Source of the DNA: Branchiostoma lanceolatum
Taxonomy: Eukaryota > Chordata > Leptocardii > Amphioxiformes > Branchiostomatidae
DNA: 64,000 nucleotides
Direction: 5' to 3'
Assembly (NCBI RefSeq): GCF_035083965.1
Contig: NC_089731.1
Location: 3,015,001-3,079,000 of the forward strand
Each line of letters starts with the position of its first letter. Positions within the stretch are counted from its first letter, which is position 1. Both the position numbers and the translations under genes were made by a program. The notes beneath the pieces were generated by a model. That model was not told the origin of the DNA and ran no database searches. It saw nothing but the letters and a program-made list of their open reading frames with translations. Below are positions 11,101 through 20,811 of this stretch, piece after piece.

Positions 11101-12354
11101 GTGTGTGTGGGGGGGGGAGGGGTTATGTTACCTAAGTCTCCAGCCTCTACAGCTTCTGACAGCGGGGGTTTGCGCTCCTTCAGGAGTGACCTGTCGTGCG
11201 GACTGTTCCTCAGGGTTAATGTATGTGTGTGCGTGTGTTTGTCTGTGTATGCATGCATGCATGTCAGGGGGGGACGGGTTATGTTACCTAAGTCTCCAGC
11301 CTCTACAGCTTCTGACAGCGGGGGGTTGCGCTCCTTCAGGAGCGATCTGTCATGTGGACTGTTCCTCAGCATTTCCAGGAGCTGGGGCGGGGCGGGCTCA
11401 TCGGCTGGTCTTTGGGGTGCTGCTGGAGGTCGCTGCGACCTTGAGGCCTGCTGCGATGATGATGATGATGAAGATGATGATGCGCCTGGGACCTGTATGT
11501 TGCTGAAGTCAAACATTGGGAAAGGCAGCCCTCCTGGAGAAAACACAGAACAGTTTTAATATTCTCCCACCTCTGCAGTCATACTATAATATTAATGCAT
11601 TTAAGTTTGCATGGTTTCAATTTCGCAGAAGGGAGAAAATGGAGTGGTTCTAAGTTCGTGTTTGAACAATAGCTACAGAAACGCAGGACGAAACCAAGGC
11701 AGAAATGTTTGTGCCTTTGCGGTTATTTCAAATTTGAGGTGAAGAGCTTTCCGCGAAAACTGCGAACATAAAACTACCTGTGAACAAGGAGGTTTAAATA
11801 TTTAAACCTCCTTGGTATTGTGTATGTCACAGAAAATAACAGCTCGAAAACGTAACTATATCTGTATATGTATAGCTGGTATAACCGACTTTGGGAGATT
11901 ATACGATCACACAAGGAAGAGAAAAAGGAGATTTTGGAAAAAAGACTTCCTACCTACCTAAAATTATCGTAGTTGAAAGAAACTGCGGTCTGAGACCTTT
12001 TAGTTTATGCGTTGCATAGAACACTAGTGACTAGATACTCTATACTCTCAAAGTACATAGAATAGAGTTAAGGTAAAGTAGAGCACCTGTAGCGGCTGGC
12101 TGGGCCTGAGGTGCCGTCTGTTGCTGGTTCCTCATCCTCTGCAGAACCACCACATCGCCGTCCTTCAGCCCGAAGGCGCCCAGAGTCTTCTTGTCGTCCC
12201 GCAGCGGAACTCCGTTGTTCAGGATCGCGATCTCTCGGGCCGGGATCCCCCCGCATTCGAACTCACACAGCGCTTTGAAGTTCTCTAATTCTAGTTCCGC
12301 CGCCACGTCAAGGGTGAACATGTTATCATCGAGAGTATAAACCGTTAGTTTCAT
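1460..12354 (-). CDS. DDI: DDI1/DDI2-type ubiquitin-receptor aspartic protease, UBA isoform (8 exons, 476 aa)
   Basis: Exons, in minus-strand order: 12354-12087, 11533-11288, 10281-10155, 9271-9144, 8910-8782, 8356-8253, 7493-7304, 1698-1460. Every junction is GT/AG and the phases agree, giving 1,431 nt. An N-terminal ubiquitin-like domain (about residues 1-76, starting [10 protein letters not shown]) is followed by a serine-rich linker. Next come the helical domain of DDI ([16 protein letters not shown]), then the retropepsin fold with catalytic FVDSG (Asp about 255) and the family motif [17 protein letters not shown]-like [12 protein letters not shown] precedes the last exon, which encodes a UBA domain ([23 protein letters not shown]). 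DDI proteins bind ubiquitin chains and proteasomes and cleave selected ubiquitinated substrates. Yeast Ddi1 and insect Rngo also end in UBA, whereas vertebrate DDI1/2 do not. The UBA exon is joined across 5.6 kb by phase only; an alternative last exon lies between. Confidence 0.9.
1751..1959. mobile_element. Inverted-repeat MITE next to the DDI UBA exon
   Basis: Terminal inverted repeats of about 27 bp (ATAACATAGTTCTTTACACA at the left, its complement ending at 1959) enclose about 150 bp. A related internal sequence (AATGTTTCGGTGATCATC) recurs near 4838. It lies about 50 bp from the splice acceptor of the UBA exon. Confidence 0.75.
2985..3985. mobile_element. About 1-kb non-autonomous element with long, imperfect inverted arms
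   Basis: The left arm (GAACCAGCTGCCAACGTTTC, then CACCTTCCTGAGGGCAATAG and CACCTCCGTCAAAAACAG) is matched in reverse complement by the right arm at about 3755-3985. The arms are interrupted but extend over 100 bp in total. No transposase is visible inside. The rest of 1960-5642 holds no recognisable gene. Confidence 0.6.
5643..6334 (-). CDS. DDI: Alternative last exon of DDI: proline-rich plus coiled-coil tail
   Basis: A TCAG acceptor at 6335-6336 opens a 692-nt exon ending in TGA at 5645-5643. It needs one base from the preceding exon, exactly the phase left by the UIM exon ending at 7304. The joined product would be 627 aa, against 476 aa for the UBA form. The junction reads [16 protein letters not shown], resembling the AED-AERQKP end of vertebrate DDI2. 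About 100 residues rich in Pro and Ser follow, then a charged heptad-like stretch of about 110 residues ([30 protein letters not shown]) predicted as a coiled coil, and a Lys/Glu-rich end. I know of no DDI with such a tail. No good phase-1 donor precedes the stop, so the exon looks terminal and mutually exclusive with the UBA exon. It could instead belong to an unrelated gene. Confidence 0.65.
7059..7114 (+). repeat. Short interspersed repeat, GTAGCCTTTTGGCAYC family
   Basis: A ~60-bp sequence beginning GTAGCCTTTTGGCA and ending GGCAGCAGGGAGAAGGTT. Related copies lie at 7199-7252, 24856-24928, 25985-26042 and, inverted, 41807-41866. The copies diverge in the middle and agree best at the ends, which suggests a small mobile or palindromic element. 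Its class is unknown. Confidence 0.7.
7718..8180 (-). repeat. Decayed duplicates of DDI exon 6 and exon 7 edges in intron 6
   Basis: The stretch 7718-7780 resembles the first ~60 bp of exon 7 (7435-7497), including the segment encoding IDLRKN, but with substitutions. The stretches 7998-8030, 8041-8066 and 8138-8180 resemble the donor end of exon 6 (8247-8295), which encodes [10 protein letters not shown]. The 8138-8180 copy keeps a CAG|GTGAG-like donor; the others have lost it. TG microsatellites (notably 8065-8102) separate the copies. These are not additional exons. Confidence 0.75.
10031..10068. repeat. Palindrome with GTTTAGGTACAGGT arms
   Basis: The 14-bp arms GTTTAGGTACAGGT and ACCTGTACCTAAAC are separated by 10 bp, and further ACCTGTACCT repeats follow to about 10090. 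It is located in DDI intron 3. Function unknown. Confidence 0.8.
10640..11400 (-). repeat. Five-copy 156-bp array carrying the 3' edge of a DDI exon
   Basis: Five copies of about 27 codons of the DDI helical domain plus the splice donor, each followed by CA/TG-rich intron sequence. The last exonic base before the donor falls at 11288, 11132, 10976, 10818 and 10662, giving steps of 156, 156, 158 and 156 bp. The odd step coincides with a longer G run near 10800. Copy 1 is the true exon end because it alone continues upstream into the linker exon and its acceptor. Copies 2 and 3 stay in frame with copy 1 (156 = 52 codons), while copies 4 and 5 share a separate open frame. Copy 3 has small indels (LLNCKERN). 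Confidence 0.9.
11785..11814. repeat. Perfect 30-bp palindrome
   Basis: The sequence is its own reverse complement, with half-site CAAGGAGGTTTAAAT. It lies in DDI intron 1. It may be two abutting transposon ends, since a similar ACCAAGGAGGTTA-like sequence occurs near 23997. Confidence 0.9.
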
Positions 12355-13836
12355 GATTGCTGAGGGAAAACGCTGCCCGAAATGAAGAAAACAAACGCCG
12401 AACGGTAAATCACGATGATTTGGCTCATTCGATGCCAAAACGATAGTACGCATGTCCTTCTCGTACCCAGGCTATCCTGCAGCAGCGACACCTAGCGGAA
12501 TGTCATTCTAACCACAACAATCAATCTTCACGAAAGGAACTGCGGCAAAAATTCACACGAGAATAAAAGCTTTTGAATCACAAGAGACAAAAAAACAACA
12601 TCTTTATAGATTTTCTCAACCTCAGATCTACAGTGTAGCACAGTTTTCTGTGCAGTACTCTGGGATCGAGAGTGATTGTGGGCAGGAAACTAGTGAAGGT
12701 CAGAGGGGAAAGGTCATCACAAGGTGACGCCAGAGAACCGCAGGTCGAGGTTTGTGGTCCAAACTTCCAGAGCTTCTACAATTTCCGGCTTAAAAGTTGC
12801 ACATTTCGGTTTGAAAGGTGGGTTTGAACAATCCTAACCGTAGCCTAGATATTGCTGGGACCTTGTGAGGTATCGTAGGGCGTCTGTAGCGAAAATTCCC
12901 CTTCCAAGTTGATATATCACGTTACGTGCGAACATGATTTTTTCAGTCGTGTGACCTTGTAAATATTCATGATCGACAGAAGGTCACGATCAAGTTCATG
13001 GCGAGCCTGGTTAAATTAAGACGCTTTGTCAACAGCTGTGAATAAAAACGTCCACAGCCAAGGGCGAACAACAGTCGCGTGGAGGCCATGTGACGTCACA
13101 GCTTTGCTCGCCAATACTGTAAATCTTAAAATGTTCGTGGTGGTTTTATTTTCGCGTTGATCTCTCAACCACGAATTCATAACACCGCCAATATGCATTT
13201 ATAATTATTACTACTGCTCTACAGAATTGTTTTCACAACAAACTTAAAACATTGCTTGCTCCTTCTACGGTGACATTAAGTCCCCACAAAAATAAATGAT
13301 TTTACAGTCACCGTGAAAATGAATTTACAGCAAGATTTCAGTCAGTACAGAATGATCTGAAATTAAGGGCATGCTACTTAGGAATTATTGTGATGTTTAA
13401 TTCCAGAGTAGAAACCAAGTATGTAAAATGATATCTGATTCTGAGGAAATTAATATGATAGTTAAACATTGATATACCCTAGCCCTGTAGGCTGTTACAA
13501 TATTGCTGCAATGTTTACTCACTCACACTCACTATCCGGTTTAACGTCTACTACCTGTAACATTGCCTGGTACACAATTATCTGTTACATGATGAAACCA
13601 CCTGACAAATGCCGAAGAGCCATTTTCAGTCGATTACTCAGAGTACATTTAGCAGCCCACGTCACAATGACATAGCCAATTGATATTGAAGCAGATGTAA
13701 GTCCGGCTTTTCGTTTTTTCTGGTGGTGTTTCTTTTCCCTCTGATTACTAGTACATGTATCTTGTGTAGCAGGGACGGATATGTCAAAAATATGTAAGTC
13801 CCAATATTTTCTTTTATTCTTCCACAGTTGTCTAAG
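12355..13836. other. Intergenic region between divergent DDI and small membrane-protein genes
   Basis: The two flanking genes are transcribed away from each other, so both promoters should lie here. The acceptor-like TTCTTCCACAG just before the coding start of the plus-strand gene implies a non-coding first exon somewhere in this interval. I could not place that exon or a TATA box. Confidence 0.45.
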
Positions 13837-14386
13837 ATGGCCAGTCTTGGATCAGCCCTGCGTCTTGTCGCCACCCGCAGTCTTGCAGCCAGCAGAAGTC
13901 TTGTGGGCAACCAAGGACGTCTGCTGCACACTACAAGGAGAAAACTCGCTGGTAAGTCTACTAGTACTCACACGCACATGGACACTCATACGGACATACA
14001 TACAATGTACGTACATGTACATAGTACTACATACAAACACACACATACACAAATGGACACATACATACACACTTCACACACACATATGTACACAAAGGGA
14101 CACACACTCATATGGACACATACACACACATACATGCACAGGTTACCAACACTCACATACACCCACTCACTCACACACACATATGTACACAAAGGGACAC
14201 ACACTCATATGGACACATACACACACATACATGCACAGGTTACCAACACTCACATACACCCACTCACTCACCCACACACACATTCACATATGCACACAGA
14301 CACATGTAATATGATGTATACATATGCTCACACCCACCCAAATGCATGCACACACACATACAGACACACACATACATATGGACATG

Positions 14387-14418
<32 letters not shown>

Positions 14419-15493
14419 TCTGCACAATCATATGCACACAGACACAGCTTGAATATTTTTTCTATTCTAAGTTACTGTATTGTACTTGCAGGTGACGCAT
14501 CCGCCTCAAAGCGTCAGGCTGTAGCAGACTCGGCACACATCGACTCCATCCGAGACAAAGTCAATGCAACGCTGACGCCTGGCATGGACGCCTACCACTA
14601 CGCCTTCTACGCCGTGTTCATCAGCTCTGTCGTCGTTTTTGTAAGTTCCACCCTTCTGTAGTTCTTTCATTCACTTTCCATATCAGGTGTCTGGGATAGG
14701 CAGGTGTTTTTTTGCATTCTCAATGTATGGTCGTCGTCTGTTGAAGATGTGCCAAGCTTACACATTATTTTTGTGTTTTATTGTACTAGTAGTCTGTTCT
14801 TTGAACTGTAGATGGTCAATATAATTGCTCGATTGAGAGGGTCATCAAATGAAATGAAATGCCACTGATGTACATGTAGGCACAGGCTTCTCTGATATTC
14901 CTGCTGAAAATTGACTCCCCTGAGCATTGATAATGAAAAAGTCCAAATTCCAATGTTTGTTTTGTGTCTCAAGTCATGTCATTGGTTACACTATATTTGT
15001 AAGCAACTGGATAGATTTTGAAAACGGTCAGATGTTTCAGGTAACATCCACTATACCTTTCAAAGCTTCATCAGTGACTGGAACATCTGACCATTTTCAA
15101 AATCTATTCAGTGGTGTTGGTGTGGTGCAACGGTCAGAGTGTTGAACTAAGAACTAATAGGACCTGGGTTTGATGCTCACCATGCCCCGACGACGTTCCC
15201 TTGGGAAAGGCACTTAACACAATGAACATGGTGTAGTGACGTATGCCAAAAAATACACTACGGATTTGGTATGCCGATGTGCCAACATCTAGCACATTTG
15301 CCACCAAGAACCGTTAAATTCAGTTGCTTGAGTAACTTTTGTACTGTGTACTTTTTTTGCTATTTTATCACCTGGATGTCTAACCTTCATTGATGTCTCA
15401 TTGGTTGTTGGTCAGCTGGCTGCTGCCAGCCAATTGGAGCCAGCGCCGACAGGCGGACATGGACATGGGGAGGAGGAGGAGGAAGAGGAGTAA
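13837..15493 (+). CDS. Small single-pass membrane protein, probably mitochondrial (3 exons, 113 aa)
   Basis: Exons 13837-13951, 14492-14640 and 15416-15493 have GT/AG junctions and matching phases (342 nt with TAA). The first ATG after a TTCCACAG acceptor starts MASLGSALRLVATRSLAASR. This Arg/Ser/Ala-rich, acid-free leader of about 37 residues, with LLHTTRRKLA near its end, is typical of a mitochondrial presequence. A short helical stretch follows, then one membrane segment (YAFYAVFISSVVVFLAAA). The end is acidic: GGHGHG and a run of Glu. The size, leader and single helix suggest an inner-membrane accessory subunit. I do not recognise the family. The acidic tail recalls the MCU regulator EMRE, but EMRE's conserved core is missing. 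Confidence 0.75.
13960..14420. repeat. CA-rich minisatellite in intron 1 of the small membrane-protein gene
   Basis: A long ACAC/ACAT-rich tract with a 97-bp direct duplication (CATATGTACACAAAGGGA at 14083 and 14180) and a terminal (CA)n run near 14390. It is mostly open in one plus frame by composition only, so that ORF is not a gene. Confidence 0.8.
14990..15385. mobile_element. Inverted-repeat element (AAGCAACTGGATA family) split by a SINE
   Basis: The left part (AAGCAACTGGATAGATTTTG, then CGGTCAGATGTTTCAG) and the right part (GTTGCTTGAGTAAC) belong to a family also seen at 44207-44425 and in fragments at 16365-16450. All copies share CATCAGTGACTG-like or related internal sequence. A SINE at 15111-15317 interrupts it. 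Confidence 0.6.
15111..15317 (+). mobile_element. tRNA-derived SINE with target duplication ATTCA
   Basis: A tRNA-like head (GTGGTGCAACGGTCAGAGTG, degenerate B box GGGTTTGATGCTC) is followed by a body containing CCCTTGGGAAAGGCAC. ATTCA occurs on both sides (15106-15110 and 15318-15322). The same body motif follows the tRNA-like head at 33771. Confidence 0.75.
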
Positions 15494-17702
15494 AGTCACT
15501 CCACAAAGAGGAGGAGTTGCTCCACAGAGGGGAGGAGAAGGAGTGGTGTCACTACATCAAACAGATTGGAGGGGGGGATAGAGAAACGAATAACGAGAGA
15601 GAAAAATCTTTGCTGTTACAGAATCTAGGTACGGAAGTAATTTCTCAAGGATTAGGACGGCAAATTTGTGTGTGTGTTGTAAAGGTGACTATATACTGCA
15701 TCATCTGACTTTACTTTGAACAGTTGACAAGATGTGTACTCTACCTACTTGCCAGTTTTATTCCATTTATGCAGCTTGAAGTGCAGGTATTCTCATAGTA
15801 TGACTGCAGTGTGATCTACATGTACAGTAAACCATCATATCTAGATGACGTAAAACCCAGAGCCAAGGCTGCACACAGCTATGTATAATCTGATAGGAAA
15901 TGAAGTTGTATGGAAAGTCTACTGGAGTTTGCTTGCAGAGTTGTTACTAGGTAATCTCACCGGTGAAGAATCAGAGATATCACAAGTTGTATGTACTTCA
16001 ATCTACTACCCCAAGCTTCATATATGGATTAAAGATTGTGTAACTGCAACAGTGAATCAAAGTCTCTTTTTTCTCACATCTCTGTACTAGGGCACATTTT
16101 ATTCCCTTAACCTTCTGAGTCAGACTCTGTTCTCTATGCTCAGAAGGGGGGTGGAACAGACAATATTAGAATAGAGATACATATAGTCATGCAGAGAAAT
16201 CGAAGGCCATAAACAAACTTCATGAAAGCTTATTGCTTATCTTTGTGATATACATGTATTATTACAACTTTCAATTGAAACAACTAAGGAGGCGTGACCT
16301 TACATAAAACAGTAATTGTTACATGGCAATGAAGGTTATAGATCCAGGTAATAAGCAAGGTATCAGTTACTTAAGCAACTGGATAAGATTTGGAAACGGT
16401 CAGAACTTTCTGACAGCATAACAGTTTTGCGTATCTTAATACCTGGATGTAACCTGAGTAACTGTTACAGTTTGCGGGTAAAGTTGCGAGGCCGAACCAT
16501 CATCTTGGTGGATTTCAGTGAGTAGTAGGGACCTTTCCAGTGATACCAGTAAGCACCAACCCCTGTGTCACTCCCATGGTAATCCTCTGGCTGGTAGTAG
16601 GGACCGTTCAAGTTAGAGTAACCACAATGTGAATACCACCACCCACCTGAAAAATACTGAGCACAGTGCGAAGTGCTTTCTATATCATTGTCCGCATCTC
16701 TAGCACTGAATTTCATACCATCAAGGGTGTACATAGCCATTTTTGAATATCCATGAGCATCCCCACTGTAGCCGCCAATGTTCAGTGTGAAATCTGTACT
16801 CTCATCCCCAATGCTGAAGGTATCATATTTAGCATGTGCAAAGTTTCCTTCCCAATCTCCTAACTCCACATATAACTCATAGTTATTCTGGGATGTCAAT
16901 GCATTTATCTTATCCAGTCCAAGCCAGTGTTCCCCCTCGACCCGCCCAAACCCATTTTTGTAGTCTGCCCAGAATCTATCGAAGTTAAGAGTCCCATTGA
17001 ACATCTTCTGTATGACAGTTCAGCCCCCACCATCTGTAGTCATGTCACAGTAGACGTCAAAATGGTCAGTCGAGGACGCAGGCTTGATGGGGAAGACTCC
17101 GTCCTGGACTGCGTTGGTCCAGTAGAGGAGAGGGAAGAGGGCCGCACAGTCTTGGAAGTGAGCTGCACCAAGAGGAATGTTGTTCCTCGGGCCTTCATCT
17201 TCTGTATGGTGTTGTGGAGCATTGCCATTGGTATTTCTAGCAGACAGGTGGTCAAAACTTTCATCTGTGAACAGCAAAAATGTAATATTCTTTTCTGCAA
17301 AGATCAAGATCAAATAAAGAAATCTAACACCAACTGAATGGTTACAGCCTCAGATTGCTTCCGAAATCCGTTATCATCACAAGCAAAACACAAAGTGTCA
17401 ATTCAAAGTTGCCTTCAAGTTTTTGGAGCAGGTAGGTACAGATATAGCATACAAAGTTGTACCTTCAGTTGTACAATCAGATTGCTTCCGAAATAGTCAG
17501 AGGCAGAACAGAAGTTGGCAATACAAAGTTGTGTTGCCTCCAAGTTTTTGGACCAGGTAGATACAAATATTGCACGCAAATTTGTACATTGAACCTGTTG
17601 TTGCTGGGGAGCCACTGCAGAATGTGCGAGCCCGCTGGTCAGTATTAAAGTACCAGTCACCAGGTAGAAAGACAGGCACATCTGTAAGAAGAGCATTCAA
17701 AC

Positions 17703-17885
17703 TACTCTCCAAGCAGAGGTTGATGGGGCAGATCGTCACCGTTTTATCATATGCCTTTTTTTTTTCGCTGGCCCCATTTATATGTCCCATTTTTTCGCTG
17801 GCCCCATTTATATGGGGCCAGCGAAAAAAAAAGGCAAATGATAAAACGGTGACGATCTGCCCCATCAACCTCTGCTTGAAGAGTA
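17703..17885. mobile_element. Near-perfect hairpin MITE, TACTCTCCAAGCAGA family
   Basis: Arms of about 80 bp are nearly perfect reverse complements, and the ends read TACTCTCCAAGCAGAGG and the CTGCTTGAAGAGTA variant. CATTCAAAC (17694-17702) and CAGTCAAAC (17886-17894) flank it as a 9-bp imperfect target duplication. The paralogous gene has the uninterrupted site. It lies about 20 bp from the acceptor of exon 2. Confidence 0.9.
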
Positions 17886-18169
17886 CAGTCAAACATAATG
17901 TGAGCACTAAATAGAGAATACGCTCTTAGCATTCCAATATGAGTACACAAAATATACTTCATTTATGTAACAGTTAGTATAGCCTTTTTATACGAAACAT
18001 GTAGGTTTCCAAGGGTCAGGAAATTCGCATGCATATTTCAAGCCAGAAAAGAGATGCGTTTTAGCCTAGCAGACAATCTAAGGAATGGTTAATGCATAAC
18101 ATTCATGCTCTACGTGTATCGACCTTAAGTTAGACTTAATATGTTTGGTTATAAAAGAATGAAAAAAGA

Positions 18170-18240
18170 ATAACCGGCCGAGATTTGAACCCACGATCGC
18201 CCGATTGCAGTGGAACACTCTATACCATAGGCCATCGCAG
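18170..18240 (-). repeat. tRNA-like sequence in the fibrinogen-gene upstream region
   Basis: On the minus strand it contains a B-box-like GGGTTCAAATC and a GGCCTATGG A-arm-like region. A diverged copy occupies the same place upstream of the paralogue (22500-22572). It is probably an old SINE head duplicated with the genes rather than a functional tRNA. Confidence 0.5.
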
Positions 18241-18344
18241 CAGTTTGCTAAATGATTCAATACGCTTATTCAAAGGAAGTCCTGCGCTTCCTGTCAATAA
18301 GACCTTATTGACAAGATGTCCCATTTACATTTAACATTGCTGTA

Positions 18345-18850
18345 AAGTGCACATACCTTATTCATCTTTGTATAGGCGATTGGGTCCAGAATCAGTTCTC
18401 CTCGTTCTCTGTTGTTGGTCTGTACTCACGGTTGGCTTTATAAAGCATTTTGTAAGCCTTGTCAGCACTAATTTTGACAATACTGAGATACATTTTATGC
18501 ATGTCAAAACAATATTTTTCTTACACCTGAAAAGTCCTCAGGAGTGTAGTCCTTTCCTCATTAGCTGGGTTCATTTATCAAAACTTCTCTCCTGGATTTG
18601 TCTGTTTCTATGATCAATATCAGCTGCACTTGGGCGACGAAAAATTCTGTGTTTTTATTGCTTGCTAAAGCATGCCACATGTATGAGCACCTATGGCATG
18701 TTGTCTTATACAAATATTATGAAGTGCACAGCTGGCGACTATCAAACAAGCACATAACTTTACACTGTTCACGCACGCACGAATCTCTATGACAATATAC
18801 ATGTAGCCTGCTTTACACAATGTTACCTTCATCATTGTCACTGCTTATCA
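18345..18850. repeat. Upstream segment shared by the two fibrinogen-domain genes
   Basis: This region matches 22690-23130, including GAAAAGTCCTCAGGAGTGTA and a following ATGCCACATGTATG-containing block. The latter block is repeated again at about 18960-19200 and 19265-19460. The shared upstream sequence places both genes in one tandem duplication unit of about 4.4 kb. Confidence 0.75.
18433..18446 (-). promoter_or_regulatory. TATA box of the stop-carrying fibrinogen-domain gene
   Basis: CTTTATAAAGCC on the minus strand lies about 70 bp upstream of the short first coding exon. The homologous position in the paralogue also carries a TATA box. Confidence 0.6.
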
Positions 18851-19697
18851 GCGACGGTTCTGACGATAAGTATAGTATTATCTAACATACTTCATTATCC
18901 CTTCTGGGCAGGAATATTCAATAAAGATCATTGACATTATCAAACTGAAATATTGTTAACGACAGTTGCGCAACGAAGAATTCTGTGATTTCATTGCTGG
19001 ATTAGGTATGCCAAATGTACGTGAAGCAATGGCATGTTGTGCTGTACAAATATTATGAAGTGCGTAGCAAAAGCTAAAGAAGCACATGCATGACTATACA
19101 CTGTTGACTGCATACAGAAGTCTCTATGACCATATTGCATGCTTTAGGAAATTTCATCGTCATCACTGTAACTGCAGATCAGTGACGGGGCTTTTTTGGG
19201 TAGAAATATGCAATAATGATCATGATTTTTGTAATTATTAATCTGTATAATTTTAAGTACAATAGAGCATCGAAAAATTCTGTATTGTTATTGTTGGATT
19301 AAGTGTACTAAATTTACATGCAACAATAGCATGTTTTCTTGTACAAATGTACAGCTCAGCTGGCAAAACCACAAACAAACACATGACTGTATACTGTTAG
19401 CAACATTCAGGTATATGTATGAACATTTTGTCTGCCATGCGAATTTCATCTTCATTATCTAATATCAGCAAGTGCTCAAGCTAGGGCTACCTCTAAGTGG
19501 AATGATCAATTTTCAGTTTATATCTCAATGAGTACTTAGTAATACGTTTATTCGTAATAATTGTTACAAGGTGTAGTTGAATTACAGCACTACGTTACTC
19601 TATAGTTACCGGGTACATATCGCCGAAAACTACCTTCGTAGATGAGGATCAGTAACTTGAGTAGATTAGATACATAACTAGAGTTCCACGACCTCAT

Positions 19698-20811
19698 ACC
19701 TTCGCCATATGATTTTAACCTTTATGACTGACATATCAGGGGTGTTTGTCATCAATTATAAATCATACCAGTTGATCTTCCTCACCCAAAAAACAAAAGT
19801 ATGAGCGTAACAAAGAAGGTTATGCTAACAAAGTAACATTTATCATGAATTATGCAAATGGGGTCCTTATTACCATAATTTGATTGAACAATGTTCACAT
19901 TCACATAACTTACAAATGACACAAGTATGAAATTGCCATCCTTTACCTGTATGGTTTTATAGTAGTTTCTCATTAATTATGCAAATTAGGCCTACATTTG
20001 CATATTTTTTATCGATCAAAATTCCTCAGTAACAAATGTCACATATGTCAATAGTCATATCATGGAATACAGCGGGTTTTTAAAGTTGTCTCATTAATTA
20101 TGCAAATTAGAATCTGATTTGCATAATTATCGTCCAATCATACAAAGCATTACGTAAGCTATCTACATACCAAAAATCATTACCATTCATCAAGCCCATC
20201 TTGAGTTATAGTATTTTCTCATTAATCATGCAAATTAGGTATTCATTTGCATAATTGATATCTAATAATATTTCTCTCTTCTTCAGTTACATATGTCACA
20301 AGTTTGAGAGTCCTGTCGTGGAATTTGGCCGATGTGTAAACTTTCCTCATTAATTATGCAAATTAGATACTGCTTTGCATAATAAGTATCTAATCATGTA
20401 CATCATCACTCAAGCTATCTACTTACCAAAAATTAAAACCATCCATCAAGCCCTTCTTGAGTTATTCCCTTTCAAAGTCTGAACCAAAACCTGCTCCTGC
20501 AGTTCAAAAAAAGCCGCTAGGGGGCCCAAACCTATACCACTTACTCTCTGTCCAAAGAGCTATCGACCACTCAAAAATCAGTTCCATAGCTTGTCCAGAA
20601 CACGAGATATTGAAACAGGAAGTTCCGCTGCAGTACCGTAACAAGCCGCTAGGGGACCCAAAATCTAATCATTTCCTAGTCTCATCAAGACCTACCCACC
20701 TACCAAATATCAAGACAATCCATCTAAGCCTTCTCGAGTTATGCTGTACATTACACACACACATACATACATACAAACGCTACCCTCTGCATAACCTTCT
20801 CGGCGAAGGTA
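19698..20811. mobile_element. Non-autonomous element with TACCTTCGCC ends and octamer-rich tandem repeat
   Basis: The ends TACCTTCGCC and GGCGAAGGTA are inverted repeats. Inside are four units spaced 121, 128 and 128 bp apart, each with ATGCAAAT (19979, 20100, 20228, 20356) and, in three of them, an opposed ATTTGCAT 9-10 bp further on. A further ATGCAAAT lies at 19852. The right part has two GCCGCTAGGG-containing units. No transposase is present. Confidence 0.6.

Larger units (their letters stand above)
16465..18365 (-). pseudogene. Fibrinogen-domain (ficolin/FREP-like) gene with an in-frame stop
   Basis: Exons 18365-18357, 17681-17588 and 17264-16465 keep phase over 903 nt. The first exon contributes only three codons (MNK), the second a signal peptide (MCLSFYLVTGTLILTSGLAH), and the third a complete fibrinogen C-terminal domain. 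Codon TGA at 17022-17020 replaces the Trp of the family motif GGGWTVIQ, so translation would stop early in the domain. Downstream motifs survive intact (GEHWLGLDKI, NYELYVELGDWEG, GGWWYSHCGYSNLNGPY), so the lesion is probably recent or allelic. These secreted lectins bind acetylated sugars in innate immunity. The donor of exon 2 (AAT|GTACAA) is weaker than in the neighbouring paralogue, and a MITE lies just upstream of exon 2. A sequencing error or readthrough is possible. Confidence 0.8.

Noticed and set aside
10592-11559. Several overlapping ORFs on both strands across the DDI exon array
   Set aside because: They arise because the 156-bp repeat is nearly open in several frames; only the minus-strand helical-domain frame has family support.
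13828-14661. 277-codon ORF running through the CA-rich intron
   Set aside because: The middle is Thr/His/Tyr-rich simple repeat; clean splice sites remove it.
17020-17022. In-frame TGA as selenocysteine
   Set aside because: The position is a conserved Trp, the paralogue has TGG, and no selenoprotein is known in this family.
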